A DNA stretch of 64,000 nt from Proteles cristata cristata (lineage: Eukaryota > Chordata > Mammalia > Carnivora > Hyaenidae), in the NCBI GenBank assembly GCA_017311185.1, contig JAESUZ010003490.1:1240001-1304000 (forward strand), written 5' to 3'. The notes beneath the pieces are model-generated. The model had not been told where the DNA came from. It worked only from the letters and a program-made list of their open reading frames with translations, and did no database searches. A program made the position numbers and the translations under genes. This document shows, in pieces, positions 44,970 to 56,000 of the stretch (the stretch's first letter is position 1; every line of letters begins with the position of its first letter).

Positions 44970-45425
44970 TCATTTCCTAGGGCTGACGTAACAAGTTACC
45001 ACAATTTGATGGGTTAAAACAGCAGAAATTTTTTTCTTCACTGTCCTGAAGGCCTGACGTCTAAAAGCAAGGGGTTAGCAGGCTCACACTCCCTCCAAAG
45101 GCACTAAATGAGAATCCTTACTTGTCTCTTCCAGCTTATGGTGGCTGCAGGCTTCTTGGGTTTATGGCCATGGCCACATAGTTCTAGTCTCTGCCTCCAT
45201 CTTCATGTGGGCTTTTCCTCTTCTCTCTGTGTGTCTCTTATAAGGGCACTTGGTATTGGATCTGGGGCTCACTCAGATAATCCAGAATGATCTCATCTTG
45301 AGATCCTCAACCCAATTACATATGTAAAGATTCTTTCTCCAAATGAGGTCATATTCATATTCACAGGTTCTGGGGATCAGGACATGTCTATATCTTTTGG
45401 AGGGTTACCATGTTACCTTTCTTGG
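44970..45425 (-). mobile_element. MaLR-type LTR-like repeat, reverse orientation
   Basis: The reverse complement of this stretch shares several blocks with the LTR at 336-665 (for example the acctgtga, tctttaca and atgtaa blocks and gatgagatc). The + strand begins tcctagggctgacgtaacaa, a familiar mammalian repeat start. Non-coding. Confidence 0.65.
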
Positions 45426-45484
45426 AAGAGCCATTTCTTATGTCCATTTACCCCAACACCTAGCATTTAGCCAATTTTTAAAAC

Positions 45485-45592
45485 AGATGGATGGCTGGAT
45501 AGATATACGGATGAATAGACAGATGGATGGATACACAGATGGACAGATACATGGACGGGTGGATACACGGATGGATGGGTAGATGGATGAAG
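45485..45592. repeat. (GATG/GATA)n imperfect tandem repeat
   Basis: GATG, GATA and GACA units form about 100 nt of imperfect tetranucleotide repeat. Confidence 0.9.
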
Positions 45593-45599
45593 GTTCTGC

Positions 45600-46975
45600 C
45601 CCACAACCCTTAGCACATTTAGATAGTGCTTGCTAGCAAAATGAGGCTGAGAACAGTTTCTCCAATATGTAATTCCACCTCCTGGGAACTTTTCTCCCAC
45701 CACCAAAGGCCAATATTCCTGGGATCACACACATGCTATCCCTTCAGTATATCCCTGCTAACATAAAACACTGCAACAGCCATTTCAAGAGAGGATAGAT
45801 TACTTTACACAGATACCTTGGTGTACTAACTACACTAAAAGGTTGAGTCGATGTATTTTGAGTTAAATTTTCTCAATTAAATTCAATTAATTAATCAAGT
45901 TTGAAACCTTGATTTTGCATCTGAATTCTGCCCACAGGTTTTCCTAAATAAAATATCAAACCACCTCCTCTACTGTATCTTGATTTTTTCCTCAAAGCCA
46001 GCCTTCAAACATAGCACACTGCCCACATCCACTTTCCATTTTGGCTGGCCCCTCAGGTTAACAGGTGCATAATAAAAGTCGAACCTCATGTGTATTATTG
46101 TTGACCCAAACCAAGTGAGGTGATCTTCAAGCTACATCTTACTATTGAGAGAACGTAAGACAGAGGAGTGCTATGCTATTCCTTACAAATACAGTATTTG
46201 GGGGCAAACTTTCCAATGAGCCACACTTGTGTAGAACCCAAGGACATAGGTACCCACAAAGCTTGTGTGTCACTTGTAAATGTGTGAGCAATGGGCATTT
46301 GGGGCTCTGCCTGACACACCCTGTGAATGCAGCTATTTTGGCAACTTGAATCCCGGTGTTGGTAGAGGACAGAACAAACTCAAGTTAACCCTAGTCACTT
46401 CCTTGGGCTCTGCGCTGCAGGAAGGAGTCAGCCAGGCAGACAGCTGCCACTTCAAATGCCACTCCCCGGGAACAATGCACTTTATTTTTGGAAAGAGGAT
46501 AAAACAAAGGAGAAGAGAGCAATGCTGACAAATATACATTTGCTTTCTATTTATGCAAAGCCCCTGCCCCTTCATCACCTCAGTTACCAGTTGTTTGGAG
46601 CAGCCATAGAATATATAGACTTGTAAATAGTCACTGGCCTGCATCCCTGCAGAAAACTACACAGGTCAGCTTTCAAGATGGCACATCCCACTGCTGTAAA
46701 GAACTATGTAGACAACAGGATTGTTTCCATGACAGGCTGTTGCCCCACATGGTTGTAATGAATGCTTCTATACACCAAATATTCTCTCTGGATACTTTTC
46801 TATGTAAGAGTCACTCTCTATAGCAGTAGTACTCTAATTATGGCTCCTCATCCCACAAGAAAAAAAGAGAGTAGGGAAAACAAATGTTGACATCTTTTTC
46901 CATGTCTCTATGTTCACTACTTCTCCTGCAATTTCAAGCATCACCTGAATCATGCTTACTTACTATAAAGTGTGA
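45600..46975. other. Intergenic non-repetitive sequence
   Basis: No gene seen. The part at about 46270-46570 is compositionally balanced, repeat-free and has AT-rich blocks (tttgctttctatttatgcaa) suggestive of a regulatory element. Unproven. Confidence 0.35.
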
Positions 46976-46994
46976 TTCCCACATGAAAAGCCCA

Positions 46995-47150
46995 GTAGTG
47001 GAAAAAGAGCGACAGAGACAAAGAAAAGAGGAAGAAAGGAAGGGAAGATGGAAGATGGAAGGGAGATAAGAAGAAAGGAAAGAGGGAGAGAATGCAGGGA
47101 TGAAGGGAACAGAAAGAGGGAGGGAGAAAAGAAGAACAAAGGCAAAGAAA
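46995..47150. repeat. Purine-rich low-complexity tract
   Basis: GAAAG, GGAAG and GAGAG units run on the + strand. The leucine/serine-rich frame on the opposite strand is an artefact. Confidence 0.9.
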
Positions 47151-47412
47151 AATTTACAAAGAGCCCCCTAGGGGCAATTGCCCTGCTTACTGTTGTACTC
47201 CGATAACATAACACACCTAGTAGCCCCGGCACATAGTAAGCCCTTAATTATTTAATGAATATTTGAAATAAGTGGGAAAACTCTCTAATAATTGAATGGA
47301 GTGACAGGCTTAGTCAAAACTGTCTAACGGTTTCCTTCTTCCACTATTCAATTCAGGATCCATCTTGTCACTTACTTATTCACTCTTAGGGAAGGGATTG
47401 AAAATTGATTTA

Positions 47413-47867
47413 AAATTTTTTTTAATGTATATTTATTTTTTGAGAGAAAGAGAGACAGAGAACGAGTTGGGGAGGGGCAGAGAGAGAGGGAGACAGAATC
47501 TGAAGCAGTGTCCAGGCTCTAAGCTGTCAGCACAGAGCCTGACGTGGGCCTCAAACCCATGAACTACCAGATCATGACCTAAGCCAAAGTTGGACATTTG
47601 GGGGGCGCCTGGGTGGCTTAGTCGGTTAAGCGTCCGACTTTCGCTTGGGTCATGATCTCGCAGCCGGGTTCGAGCCCGTCGGGCTCTGTGCTGACTGCCA
47701 GCTCAGAGCCTGGAGCCTGTTTCAGAGTCTCTGTCTCCCTCTCTCTCTGACCCTCCCCTGCTCACGCTGTCTCTCTCTCTCTCTCCTAGAAATAAATAAA
47801 TAAAAATATTTAAAAAAAACAAAAAACAAAAAAACAAAGTTGGACATTTGGGCCACCCAAGCACCCC
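47413..47867 (-). mobile_element. CAN-SINE (older), split by a younger SINE
   Basis: A reverse-orientation SINE: tttattttttgagagaaaga near the tail end and aactaccagatcatgaccta in the head region up to 47602. It resumes after the inner element with gccacccaagcacccc at about 47852-47867. Confidence 0.93.
47603..47835 (+). mobile_element. Young CAN-SINE inserted inside another CAN-SINE
   Basis: Forward copy of the 27631 subtype (ggcgcctgggtggcttagtc, a CT tract, ctagaaataaataaataa and an A-rich tail with C interruptions). The duplication aaagttggacatttg (plus G) occurs at 47586-47600 and 47836-47850. A few bases are missing in the box B region (cgcagccgggttcgagcccg). Confidence 0.96.
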
Positions 47868-47879
47868 TAAAAATCGATT

Positions 47880-48085
47880 TTTAATGAGCACCTACTATGT
47901 GCCACATATTTTGACTTGTTACCTCCTGTAAAGCCACACAATAAGCCTAACTATTTGATAAGCAGTACATATATGCTGGAAGAGGTTAAGTAACTTGCCC
48001 ATGGTAACACAGCTAATAAGCAGAGAAATGAGAATCTAAGTACAGGCCCAACTGGCTATAGAACCAAGCAAATCTGACTATATCC
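47880..48085 (-). repeat. MIR/MIR-like
   Basis: gagcacctactatgtgccac, then ggaagaggttaagtaacttg and cccatggtaacacagctaat, in reverse MIR order. Confidence 0.75.
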
Positions 48086-49318
48086 TGCTGCTCTCAGGAG
48101 GTTATCAAAGTCTATCAGCTGGATCAGAGCATCAGCTTCTAAGATGAGACTGGCTTACTGGGTCTCACCATAACTGACTTTGATTCCATTGACATATGTG
48201 GAAGAATTCTTCATGACGAGATCTTATTTGTAATGCATAACACTAAGAAGCAGTTTTTTTAAAAAAGACACCAGCCCATTTGATTTATTCCCCATGAAAT
48301 GTCTAAAGAAAATCTAAGTTAGAATCTAATATTTATCATTTGTTTTCTGATTGTTTTTCTTTTCCAATCATCAGCAATGGGCAAGAAAGAGCCATCTCTT
48401 TTTTGCTCACTATTGTAAACCTAGTGCCTAGAACTATATGGTGGCACTCATTATTTAATGAATGCAAGTGATGGTAATGGATGCCCCATTGGGTAAACTT
48501 TTGCATCCCCGGACTGGGGCTCCAGGCAGGCTAGAATGATGAGTGTGAAACTGTGGGGCTTTGATGATTCAAAACCATGGTCCTGGGAAACAGCTGGGGA
48601 AAACAAACCCAGGGTATGGAGAATTATTCTCTCCCACTCAGTTTTATTTCACATTCCTCCCACGTGAAAGGCCCCAAATCAGATGGAAAGTAGCATTTAC
48701 TAAAATTTCAAGCCCTTTTTAGCTGCAACCCAACATTCCCCAGTTTCCCAAGCACTGCACATGGTGGCTCCTACCATTAGGAGATTTCTAAAGAGCCTTA
48801 ATCTACCTTGAAGGACTGAGTCTTCAGAGGTTTGGGGACCTCAAGCCAAAACCAATTAGCTTTCAGAATTGGATAGAAGCTGAAAGAACCCATGCCTTGA
48901 ATGGGGCATGGCCTTTCAAAACTGAAAGAAGCTTATATACCCTTCTTATCTGTCACTTGAAAAAACTTGCCCAAAGCCACCCACCTCAGTAGCAGAGACA
49001 AGATAAACTCAGGTCTTCTAACAGCCCCTAACCCAAAATTATTTTTGCCACCTCATAGGTAGATGTGTGGCACAGAGCCAACACAAGAAGAAGAGGGGAA
49101 TAAATAGAATGTGGTCACCATCCTCATGAACTGGATGGTCACTGAGATCCTCAGCTAAGTAAAAGACAAAGAGAGTTACATACACATGTTCTCTGGACCC
49201 TGAGGAAACCTCTGCTTCAGGCCAACGAGGGCAGGGAGGAGAGTGTTTTGAGTGTTGTCTGAGCCAGGCATAAGTGGAGTTCTGGAAGCAGGATGTCAAA
49301 GAAGAAACGGTCTGACAT
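48086..49318. other. Intergenic sequence without recognised genes
   Basis: No gene or clear repeat family. Frames up to 95 codons on the - strand (49039-49326) look like chance. Confidence 0.35.
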
Positions 49319-49765
49319 GGAGTCAAAAAAATAGGTTTGAATCCTGAGCCAACTACTTGCTAGTTCTTTTTTTTTTTCTAATGTTTTTTATTTATTTCTA
49401 GGAGAGAGAGAGACAGACAGAGAGAGACAGCATGAGCAAGGGAGGGTCAGAGAGAGAGGGAGACACAGACTCTGAAATAGGCTCCAGGCTCCAAGCCAGC
49501 AGTCAGCACAGAGCCCGACGCGGGGCTCGAACCCACGAACTGCGAGATCATGACCTAAGCGAAAGTCGGACACTTAACTGATTAAGCCACCCAGGCGCCC
49601 CATAGTTCTATGGCCTCTGGCAAGTTACATAACCTCTCTGTGTCTCAACTTTGTCATCTGTAAAAATTGGACAGTACCTACATCACAGAGTTTTGTCCTC
49701 ATCAAATGAAATAAGAATGCAGAATATCTAGCAGAATTCTTGGCATACGGTGCGAACTTGAGAAA
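49319..49765 (+). repeat. MIR, split by a SINE
   Basis: The left part is ataggtttgaatcctgagcc, aactacttgctagttct. The right part, after the SINE, is atggcctctggcaagttaca, then taacctctctgtgtctcaac and a downstream end. Continuity of the MIR order across the SINE shows the insertion. Confidence 0.85.
49368..49600 (-). mobile_element. CAN-SINE, reverse orientation, inside a MIR
   Basis: Poly(T), then atttatttctaggagagaga, ending aagccacccaggcgcccc. A duplication tagttct is visible at 49361-49367 and 49603-49609. Confidence 0.95.
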
Positions 49766-51910
49766 CCTTACATCCACCCCTCCTCCATCAGTTTAGTAAA
49801 TAGGAAGAGTGGATTTGGCAGGTGAATGATAATATTTCATTCACCATGACTGTGGTGCACACTGAGAATGAGACTTTTTAAATGCTATACCCTTAACAAT
49901 GAAGTCATGGTTCTCTCCTAAGGGAAACTGGTACACTGATTGCCTTAGAAGAAGAGAAAACCTTAGGAGCATGTGTGGAATTCTATGAAATCCTTCTAAC
50001 CTTTCCAATTGATTAGATTACAGTTGGGGCTTCTAAAGAGGAGCCCCCAGTCCAGCACCAATTACTATGGAATGTCATAAAAAAAAAGGGGGGGGTCCTG
50101 GGCCAAACAGATTTTTTTCTCTTTAGAATTTGGAGAAAAACCAAGAGGGTAAAGGATTTAGCAGCAAAAGACAAAAACTGTGAGACAGAAATAAACCAGT
50201 GGGACATGCTGCATCATGACCAACGTGAAACTAGGAAGTCAAGAAAATATTGACCTCAACAGAGGTTGAGGAAATCAGTCAGTAGGAAGAGGAAAACAAG
50301 CCATGGAGAAGAGGTGAGTCATGAAAACAGTGGAATACCATAGTCAAGGTCCATAAGCTCTGGAGGCCAACATTCCTGGAACCACCCAGGATTCCAGATG
50401 ACCTTACAATTCCACTTTCAGTCTCTGTGTGGCCCAGATTCTGGATCTTCCCAAAACCAGCTGAATAGCTTTTCTTGTGCATATGTAATCTTACGACAAA
50501 CTTATGAATAATTTGAATGAATCTCTGTTTTTGCACCCAAACAAGCCTGGTGTTAATCTGCTGACTGTATTCACTACATGTCACGTATTTCTTGGGATGA
50601 GTCCAATTTCATGAACTCTCCCCCATCTATCTTGAAAAGAAATTCATTAAAAATCATAACAAAGTGTGATTTAACTTGCACACTTTTTTTTATGACCTTT
50701 TCTGTAAATAAATTCACAAATAAGAATGGCCTGGTTTGGGGTTTAAGAAATATGGTCATCTTAATGCTGCACCTGGCAATTGGCTTGACTCTGTGGGGTA
50801 AGGAGGTGGGGAGGGAAGGCATAGAGCTTGATAAGTCTCACTCCTCCTGCTCAAAAGTGACTTCAGTTGAATTCATTCAACAGAATCCTGCAAAAAATCA
50901 TAAAGAATAAATAATGAAGTTCCAAAAGGGTAGACAATATGTTTGTCTTCTTCACTGTGTATCACCAGTACCTGGCACCAGGACCGGTACCTAAACAGGA
51001 CTCCAAAAATCTTTACTAAAAAAAGAAAAGAAAGAAGGAAGGGAGAAAAAGAAAGGAAGGAGGACAGAAGCCATAAAATATGGCTCTCAGATCTCCTGCT
51101 ACAAAATGAATAATTGACTGATAGCTCCAGCTGCTGAATTCTGAATGCATCACTGTGTACAATGAAACCATGCATCCCATGATGGCTCTCAAAGAGTAAG
51201 CTTGGCGGGCATGCCAAGGCACTCAGTTCCTGTGAAATGTGGGACTCTTCTCATGGGGACTTTGGTTCAAGGAGTCTCCATTGGCCTGGCTGAAAATTTT
51301 TTAGAACTGCATTGCAGTCTAAGACTCTACATATCTGACCTTCCTTCCTCTCTGCATCATGGTCTAACATGTCTCTCATCTCTCTGGCCTCCTCTCCTTT
51401 GTTTCCTCAGGTATTTCCCTCATAAATATAAACCATCTTAGCATCTACATCTCAGAGAACTGAACCAAAGAAGTGAAGACAGAAAGGAGACACAGGGAGC
51501 ATGCTGAGCATGGCTGTTTGAAACCAGCCTACCCAAGGTTCCTGAGCTTAGAATCATGAAGCAGGTTTCTCCATTCTGTTCCCAGAGGTATGGCTTAAGA
51601 TAGAATGATCTGCTAGACATACACGCCCAAATCCACTCTCTGCTCTGCTCTGCCTTACTCTGTGCCCAGGGAGGCTGACTTCTATGGCCTTTGTCTTCTG
51701 GGCTCTTTCACTGGCTGACTTCAGGTTGGGTTTGGCCATTGGGAGGCACCAGGAGGAGAATGCAGGTCAGGGAGAGAGAGTGATTATAGCATTTCTTCAT
51801 TCTTCCTACCTACTTCAGTTCTGCCAATAATGGCATTTCTCATGACTATAGCTCCTACCAAGTGACTGCCTTTCTGTTGCTCCAGCTAAGATCTAGGCAA
51901 CCGTTTGACA
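49766..51910. other. Intergenic sequence without recognised genes
   Basis: Several frames up to 114 codons on both strands, none with similarity that I recognise. The part at about 51590-51910 resembles an ancient repeat, but I cannot name it. Confidence 0.35.
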
Positions 51911-51914
51911 GAAA

Positions 51915-52440
51915 AGAGTCTGGCTTTTTGTTAGGTTGATGGCACTAATGGGCAGTTAAAGGCCTCCGAATGTCCATCTTTTGCCGTGCAACTTCATAGC
52001 CGCCTCCCATTCTGATTCTGGTCATGACCATGTAGTCTGCTTTGGCTAGTGGGAAAACAGAAGCTTAAGCAAAAACAGTAGATGATTCTACTTCCTTTTT
52101 TGCTTCTGTACTTTTACCATTAGATGGTGATGGCCTCACATCATGACTGGCTTAGTCTGCTGGAGGATTACAATGAAAGCCCAGTCTTCCCAGCCAAGGC
52201 TTCCTATACCAGTCCTCAACCAGCCAATGCTCTCCCATATGAAAATACTTTACCAAGACCAGCAGAGTTACCTACTAGATCCAAGGATGACTGCAGAACA
52301 TGAATGAGCCCGGCTGAGATTGCAAGAACCATCTGGTAAACCCTGGATTCACGAGCAATAATAATTTATTCTCTTAAGCCCCCTGAGCTTTGGCGTGGCT
52401 ATTTACACAGCATCATGATGGTGATAGGTAACTGACACAG
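51915..52440 (+). mobile_element. Ancient LTR-type repeat
   Basis: It ends ttctcttaagccccctgagc, then tttacacagcatcatgatgg and gataggtaactgacac, like the copy at 24670-25205. It has no coding content. Confidence 0.6.
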
Positions 52441-53139
52441 TGCCTTAAATTGTTTTCATTGAAGAAAGTAAAGGTGCCCAGACAGACTGGCTTTGGGTTT
52501 GGGGAGGAAGGGAACCTGGGGATGGAGGGGTTGGCAAGGACTCCTTGCTGGGGACAAGTTGCTGGTCCCTCAAGGAAGGACCAACAATTCAAGGGTCTGG
52601 TCCTGACTGACCTTCCTTAACCCAAACCAGATATCTAATTCAAATGTTAGGGGCCTAAGAATCTTGCTCTGGAGGAAAGAAACAAGAGCACAACTTTCAG
52701 GCTATAGAACAGAGATGCACTGAAGGCCAAATTTGAAGTGAGGATAGAATGCCATTAATTCTAGAGAATTTCATCAATGCTACAGCAAGATCAGGGGGCT
52801 GGGGACTAATAAGAAAGAAGTAGAGTGGGTCCACCAGCTGAGGACCTCAGAAAAACCTCTGTACATGGTCAGCACCCTGAGGAGGAGACAATGTCCTGGT
52901 ATTGAGAATCACCAACCAGAATTGGACCCAGAACAGGGACTACAGATCCAATCCAGCCTTAGATCCATATCTCCCTGTGAGTCTTAGAAGATCTGGAGCT
53001 TTGCTGGTGATACCTTCTCCCCCTTAGAGGGCTGTCACAATCTATAAATGCCACTGAGAAGTATATTCGAAGATTAAAATGAGGCTAGAAAGGAATTCAT
53101 CACAAAAAGCCAAGAGGGACTACATGTTCATCTAGCTGA
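52441..53139. other. Intergenic, nothing recognised
   Basis: Mixed composition without a gene, RNA or clear repeat signal. Confidence 0.35.
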
Positions 53140-53625
53140 AAAGGTGATGTCACATGCTCAATTTCTCTATGGCTTCATAACAAACAACTTCAAAATGGAA
53201 TGTCTGAATATAATATCATCTTATATCTCACATTTTTGTGGGTCAAGATTTGGGGCAAGGCACAGTTGGTTGGTTATTCTGTTTCATGCCATGTCAACAA
53301 CAGGTGCCATGTCAACAACAGGTACTCAGTGGTATTCAACTGGTGGACCCACAGAACACAGCTTCACCTCCACATCTAACACCTGCACCAGGCTTGCCAA
53401 CAGACTAGGTTCAGCATGGCAGTACCAGCGTAATCAAGCATCTAACATAGTAGCTCAGGGCTCCCAGAGAGAGTCCCTAGAGGTCCAGCCCAAAGCCTCA
53501 AGGCTTCATATGAACCAGCTTTCAAGAAGCAAAGAGTCTGAGGACACCTTTCATCTACTTAACTGTGATGTGAGTAAAGTCTCCAGAGGCAGTTGTCACA
53601 TTCCAGAAGATGTATACAATAATCC
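53140..53625 (+). repeat. Ancient mammal-wide repeat, LTR type suspected
   Basis: It begins similarly to the 41625 repeat (cttcataacaaacaacttca, then gtgggtcaagatttggggca). A 163-codon frame spans it, but this is the repeat itself. A short tandem duplication (gccatgtcaacaacaggt, at 53288-53305 and 53306-53323) lies within it. Confidence 0.5.
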
Positions 53626-53914
53626 CCAGGATTGAAAGAAAATATTAGCATTTCAACGCATGTTTATTTTCTCTTAAAACATACATTAGTTTTTTCTGAC
53701 TATTTAATATTAGACTGTCACTCGCAGTACTACTTGGTACATATGTCACAGGTATCATAGCACAAATAGCACACAGCACACACTGAAGGCTGTGTGGGAC
53801 TCCCACAGTAAGGAGCTGACAGTGATCACTGGTTTGCTTGATTTCAGAGCATTTCTGTGTATTACAGTTTACATGTGCCCCATAAAGTAAACTCACGTTT
53901 TATATTGCTGACCT

Positions 53915-54262
53915 ATTCTGAATGTTTGTGTCTGCGCTCCCTTCCTCACCCCATCAAAATTCTTACATTGAATGTTAATGCCCAATGTGTTGGTATCTAG
54001 AGGTGGGCCTTAAGAGATGATTAGGTCATAAAGGCAGATAAAGGACCCCCGAGAGCTCCCTCACCCCTTCTGCCATGTGAGGGTGCAGGAGGAAGTCAGA
54101 AGGGGGCAACTCCAAAGACAGTTGTCATCAGAACCTGACCACACCGGCACCCTCATCTTGGACTTCCAGCTTCCAAAATGGTGAAGGATAAACCTGTCAT
54201 CTATAAGCCACCTAGTCTTTATGGTATTTTGTTACAGCAGTCTGAACAGACTAAGACATTTA
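53915..54262 (+). mobile_element. MLT1-type solo LTR
   Basis: Landmarks in order: gaatgttaatgcccaatgtg, ttggtatctagaggtgggcc, gatgattaggtcata, a catcttggacttccagcttc block and the end acagcagtctgaacagacta. This is a well-preserved old MaLR LTR without any open gene. Confidence 0.85.
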
Positions 54263-54529
54263 TCTAATTTTAGCCAAACTCATCTTTACAAAATGTACAA
54301 ATGGCTTAAAAGAAGTTTTGCAAAAAGGGGTGGATGGAGGACAAGTCTGATAAAGCAAGTGAACAGTCAGAAAATGGGAAATGATCCCACTTTGCCTACT
54401 TCTCGTAGGAGCTCTCCGTCAGCTGCATCATCAAATGTCAGGAAGTTGTCCAAAAATCAAATTATTAAGAAGACTACTTGTAAAATGAGTAGCTGTAAAT
54501 CCACCTTCATTACCAATGAACTTCATCTC

Positions 54530-54748
54530 GGGGCACCTGGGTGGCTCAGTTGGTTAAGCAGCCAACTTCGGCTCAGGTCATGATCTCGTGGTTTACAAGT
54601 TCGAGCCCCATGTAGGACTATGTGCTGACAGCTCAGAGCCTGCAGCCTGCTTTGGATCCTGTGTCTCCCGCTCTCTCTCTGCCCCTCCTCCACTTACTTT
54701 GTCTGTCTCTGTCAAAAATAAACATTAAAATTTTTTTTAAAAAAAAAC
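54530..54748 (+). mobile_element. CAN-SINE with target-site duplication
   Basis: The head ggggcacctgggtggctcag, then aagttcgagccccatgtagg, a CT tract and aaaaataaacattaaaa. The duplication atgaacttcatc (54516-54527) and atgaagttcatc (54750-54761) differs at one base, so this is an older insertion. Confidence 0.93.
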
Positions 54749-54769
54749 TATGAAGTTCATCCCAAAAGC

Positions 54770-55425
54770 ATATTGGCAAATGTATATTTAGTTAGCACTG
54801 TTAGCAAGACATTTACAGCATGATTCATTTTATTTGTATTAAGTTTCCTACATCTTAATATATTTTATAAGGGTGTAATACATTTGCACAGCACCTATGT
54901 ATGTGTGTATATATATAATTTATAAATAAGTAAATATACAAATATGGTGATACACAAAATTATTTTACTGATGAAAGGATGATCAAAAATATTTGAAAGC
55001 CACTATTGGAAAGAGCAGAGCAAAGTCAGTGGCCAAAATGAGTGGAGAGAATGTGGGAAGGAATGAGGATAGAGCAGGAGAATACTGATGGGCCTAGAAA
55101 GGTCATCTCCTGAGAGGAATATTTGAATCCTATGAACTTCTATAGCTCTTGACTGGCCATCAGCTATGGATCCCATAGTGTCACCACCTAGTCATGTGGT
55201 GCCATGATTTCTGTGCTGGTCTCATCTCCAGTCCCTTATAGCCCCAGACCTGGGGTCACCTACTGCTCACCTCCACCCCAGCAGTATCTGTTGCAGTTTG
55301 GGTACTGCTTCATTTGGGAAGTGAAGTCTATCCTGATCTCCCTTTGCTCCTGGGCTTGTTAGCTTCCTCCATGTTCCCATGGAACATGCACTGGGAGCGT
55401 CCATTCTTCCATCCATGAACCATAT
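54770..55425. other. Intergenic sequence without recognised genes
   Basis: AT-rich first half with a TA-rich stretch (about 54898-54935), then mixed sequence. Nothing recognised. Confidence 0.35.
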
Positions 55426-55429
55426 CCTA

Positions 55430-55595
55430 ATCCCAGTACTGTATTATCTACACTGTATCCTCGTTGCCTGTTTCTTTGTTTTGCCAACTAGACTATGAGC
55501 TGCTTGAGGGCAGATATTTTACCTTATTCATTTTCATAGTCCCAGGCCTGGCACGTGATGGACATTCCACAAATGTGTGTTGAAATAAACAAATG
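55430..55595 (-). repeat. L2 fragment
   Basis: The segment contains actatgagctgcttgagggc, then agatattttaccttattcat and ggcctggcacgtgatgga, a common L2 3' stretch. Orientation approximate. Confidence 0.6.
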
Positions 55596-55669
55596 AGAGG
55601 TGGGACCCAAGACCACTGTCATACAAGATGTTCATAAGATGATCGTCCTTAATTCCCTTCCTAGCTCCT

Positions 55670-56000
55670 GTCTTCTCCCCCTCAGAAATATGCTTTTATT
55701 TGCCCAAGGCTGAGCCACAAGCCACTACCTTTGTTTTAGACAGGATTCCTGTAGCAACAACCCAAAACAGTTTAGGATTTTAAAATAAGGGACAAGGGGA
55801 CTCTTGACTCATTTAACCAGGGAATCTAAGGCTGAACCTGGCTTCAAGCATACCTAGATCCAGGAATTCAGGTATGATCCACAAGCCCCTCTCTCCCACT
55901 CTCTTCCCCATTACTTGATACTAACACTCTCTGTGTGTCACCTCCTCCTCTCTTGTTCTATAAATAGGTCTTCCTCAGATTGTAAAGAAGATGCCTACTA
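55670..56000. repeat. Possible ancient repeat
   Basis: The order gattcctgtagcaacaaccc, gggacaaggggactcttgac, tccaggaattcaggtatgat resembles an old mammalian repeat. I cannot name it. Confidence 0.3.

Noticed and set aside
45467..45706. His/Pro/Ser/Val repeat frame on the - strand
   Set aside because: Translation of the GATG/GATA tetranucleotide repeat.
53144..53635. 163-codon + strand frame
   Set aside because: It lies within an ancient repeat related to the one at 41625 and has no independent coding sign.
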